Origin: Propionibacteriaceae bacterium
Lineage (GTDB): Bacteria > Actinomycetota > Actinomycetes > Propionibacteriales > Propionibacteriaceae
Assembly (NCBI GenBank): GCA_030538175.1
Contig: JAUNUL010000177.1
Coordinates: forward strand, 1 to 6,311
Reading direction: 5' to 3'
DNA length: 6,311 bases
Position 1 is the first letter of the stretch, and each line of letters starts with the position of its first letter. This document shows positions 5,032 to 6,311 of the stretch, in pieces. The notes under the pieces were generated by a model that was not told the origin of the DNA, made no database searches, and saw only the letters and a list, made by a program, of their open reading frames with translations. The translations under genes and the position numbers were made by a program.

Positions 5032-5034
5032 TCA
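5029..5034. other. Abutting stop codons of convergent genes (TGATCA)
   Basis: TGATCA holds the toxin's TGA (5029-5031, plus) and the helicase's TGA (5034-5032, minus) with zero bases between them. No terminator hairpin can be placed outside coding sequence here. Confidence 0.9.
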
Positions 5035-6311
5035 CAGCCGCTCGAGCGCGACGGCTCGGACGACGGCCGTGCCGGCCTGATCGCTCGCCGGCAGATCGAC
5101 CTCGGCGAGGATGCGCCAGTCGTGGTTCTTCTCCGGGTCGTGCAGGACCTGCGTGACCTCCCAGCGCGTGCGGTGCTTCTCGATCTGGAACAGCCCCGGC
5201 CCGCGTGCCTCCGCATCGGTGAGCAGGTCTTCGTGTTCGTCCCAGTACGCCCCCAACGCGTCATCCCACGCCTCGGCGGTCATCACCACCGGCAGCGCCG
5301 GTTCCGCGAGGTGCGCGACAGCCGTCTCCAGCGCACCGAGTTCCTCCCACCGATCCCGGGCCGCCAGCTCGACGCGTCGGAACATGGACTGGCGGATCAT
5401 CGCGGTGAACACGCGCTCGTTGCCGGTGACCGGTCGGGGCGGCGGTGGTGGCGCGCCCGCCGCGGCGGCAGCAGCCGCCTCCGCGACCTTCTCGGGATCG
5501 GTCAGCGCCTCCCACTCATCGAGCAGTGACGAGTCCGTCTGGCGGATCAACTCACCGAGCCACTCGATGAGGGTCATCAGCTCCTCGGTCCGGAACGACT
5601 CCGGGACCGTCTGCCGCAACGTCCGGTATGCGTCGGTCAGATAACGCAGCACCAACCCCTCGGAACGCTGCAGCTGATAGAAGCCGACGAACTGAGTGAA
5701 GTCCATCGCCCGCTCCCACAGGTCCCGGACCACGGACTTCGGCGACAACGCGCTCGGATCCACCCACGGGTGCGACTGGGTGAACACACCGAGCGCATGC
5801 TCGAGCAGCTCCTCCAGTGGCTTCGGCCAGGTGATCTCCTCCAGGAGCTCCATCCGCTCCTCATATTCGACCCCGTCCGCCTTCATCTCCGCCACGGCCG
5901 CGCCACGGGCCTTGAACTGCTGCGCCAGCAGGATCTGGAACGGGTCATCGAGCACTGCCTCGATCACCGACACCACATCGAGGGCATAGGTCTCGGAGTT
6001 CGTGTCGAGCAGATCCAGCGCCGCCACCGCGAAGGGGGCGAGCGGCTGGTTCAGTGCGAAATCGTCCTGAACCGTGTCCGCGAGCGCGCACGTCCGGCCG
6101 GATTTGTCGGGTTCGTCGAGCTTCACGAGTACGCCCGACTGCAACAGCCCGCGCGTCAATGCGATCGCGCGCCGGGAGAGCCGGCGCTGCGTACGCCAAT
6201 CCTCGTGGTTGTCCTGCAGCAGGTTCTTCATCGCGACCCATGGGTCGCCGGGACGCTGCACGACGTTCAGCAGCATCGAGTGTGTGACACGCATCCGCGA
6301 GATCAGCTGCT
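5032..6311 (-). CDS. C-terminal part of a DEAD/DEAH-box (Ski2/Mtr4-like) helicase with DUF3516
   Basis: The open frame runs off the right edge (reading QLISR before the first Met at 6294), so 425 residues of a longer protein are visible. The opening QLISRMRVTHSMLLNVVQ resembles the segment just after the helicase core in Ski2/Mtr4-like RNA helicases (typically Q-L-x-S-R/Q-F-R-L-x-Y-x-M-x-L-N). The rest matches my recollection of DUF3516: long amphipathic helices rich in Leu, Glu and Trp, including FTQFVGFYQLQRSEGLVLRYL, and a closing domain with WDDALGAYWDEHEDL and WEVTQVLHDPEKNHDWRI. The ATPase motifs (Walker A, DExH) must lie outside the window. An Ala/Pro linker (5428-5487) splits the region in two. 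The likely role is ATP-dependent RNA unwinding; this is family inference. Its TGA directly abuts the toxin's TGA. Confidence 0.82.
   Translation of the reverse strand, partial: QLISRMRVTHSMLLNVVQRPGDPWVAMKNLLQDNHEDWRTQRRLSRRAIALTRGLLQSGVLVKLDEPDKSGRTCALADTVQDDFALNQPLAPFAVAALDLLDTNSETYALDVVSVIEAVLDDPFQILLAQQFKARGAAVAEMKADGVEYEERMELLEEITWPKPLEELLEHALGVFTQSHPWVDPSALSPKSVVRDLWERAMDFTQFVGFYQLQRSEGLVLRYLTDAYRTLRQTVPESFRTEELMTLIEWLGELIRQTDSSLLDEWEALTDPEKVAEAAAAAAAGAPPPPPRPVTGNERVFTAMIRQSMFRRVELAARDRWEELGALETAVAHLAEPALPVVMTAEAWDDALGAYWDEHEDLLTDAEARGPGLFQIEKHRTRWEVTQVLHDPEKNHDWRILAEVDLPASDQAGTAVVRAVALERL
5428..5487 (-). other. Ala/Pro low-complexity linker in the DUF3516 helicase
   Basis: The segment encodes VAEAAAAAAAGAPPPPPRPV: seven consecutive Ala and five consecutive Pro codons between two well-structured parts. 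It is probably a flexible interdomain hinge. The GCG/GCC- and CCG/CCA-rich DNA is prone to length variation between strains. Confidence 0.8.

Noticed and set aside
1..6311. Search for a novel multi-gene defence or mobile system, CRISPR array, tRNA or insertion sequence
   Set aside because: No regularly spaced repeats, transposase, integrase, terminal inverted repeats or cloverleaf-like sequence were seen. The TA module is of a described class and the other genes are housekeeping or single hypothetical genes.

Overview
This window looks like chromosomal DNA from a high-GC Gram-positive bacterium (Actinomycetota). The evidence is strong G/C bias at third codon positions, frequent GTG starts, GTGA stop/start overlaps, probable leaderless genes with a TAnnnT box 6-7 nt before GTG, and a DUF3516-type RNA helicase, a family I associate mainly with actinobacteria. 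A narrower placement (for example Propionibacteriales) would be a guess.

Layout. Positions 1-534 (+) encode an Nfu/NifU-type Fe-S scaffold protein. It converges with a four-gene minus-strand cluster, transcribed from about 3490 down to 531: a membrane-anchored ABM-fold protein (3466-2918), a TatD-family nuclease (2901-2068), a nitroreductase-family flavoprotein (2071-1403) and the 16S rRNA dimethyladenosine transferase RsmA/KsgA (1406-531). A 151-bp divergent promoter region (3467-3617) separates this cluster from a plus-strand gene for a proline-rich membrane protein resembling DUF4870 (3618-4181). Next comes a two-gene toxin-antitoxin module: a DUF1778 ribbon-helix-helix antitoxin (4242-4538) and a GNAT acetyltransferase toxin (4528-5031) of the TacAT/AtaRT/KacAT type. 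The window ends with the C-terminal part of a DUF3516 helicase on the minus strand (6311-5032), whose 5' end lies outside the window.

How the genes work together. tatD and rsmA belong to an actinobacterial housekeeping neighbourhood (metG-tatD-rpf-ksgA-ispE). Here a nitroreductase sits where rpf is usually found, an ABM-fold gene lies upstream, and no ispE follows. The toxin-antitoxin pair is the most obviously accessory element: parts of the toxin gene are visibly poorer in G+C than the neighbours, and its promoter carries two adjoining palindromes that fit autoregulation by the RHH antitoxin.

Packing is extreme. Both tandem junctions around the nitroreductase are 4-bp GTGA overlaps inside an identical 12-nt word. 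Both convergent pairs meet at their stop codons, one pair sharing CTAG and the other abutting as TGATCA. No gene-free stretch exceeds about 150 bp. I saw no tRNA, rRNA, CRISPR array, insertion sequence or convincing rho-independent terminator. I did not find a clearly new multi-gene system; the best leads are the regulatory architecture and the TA module.
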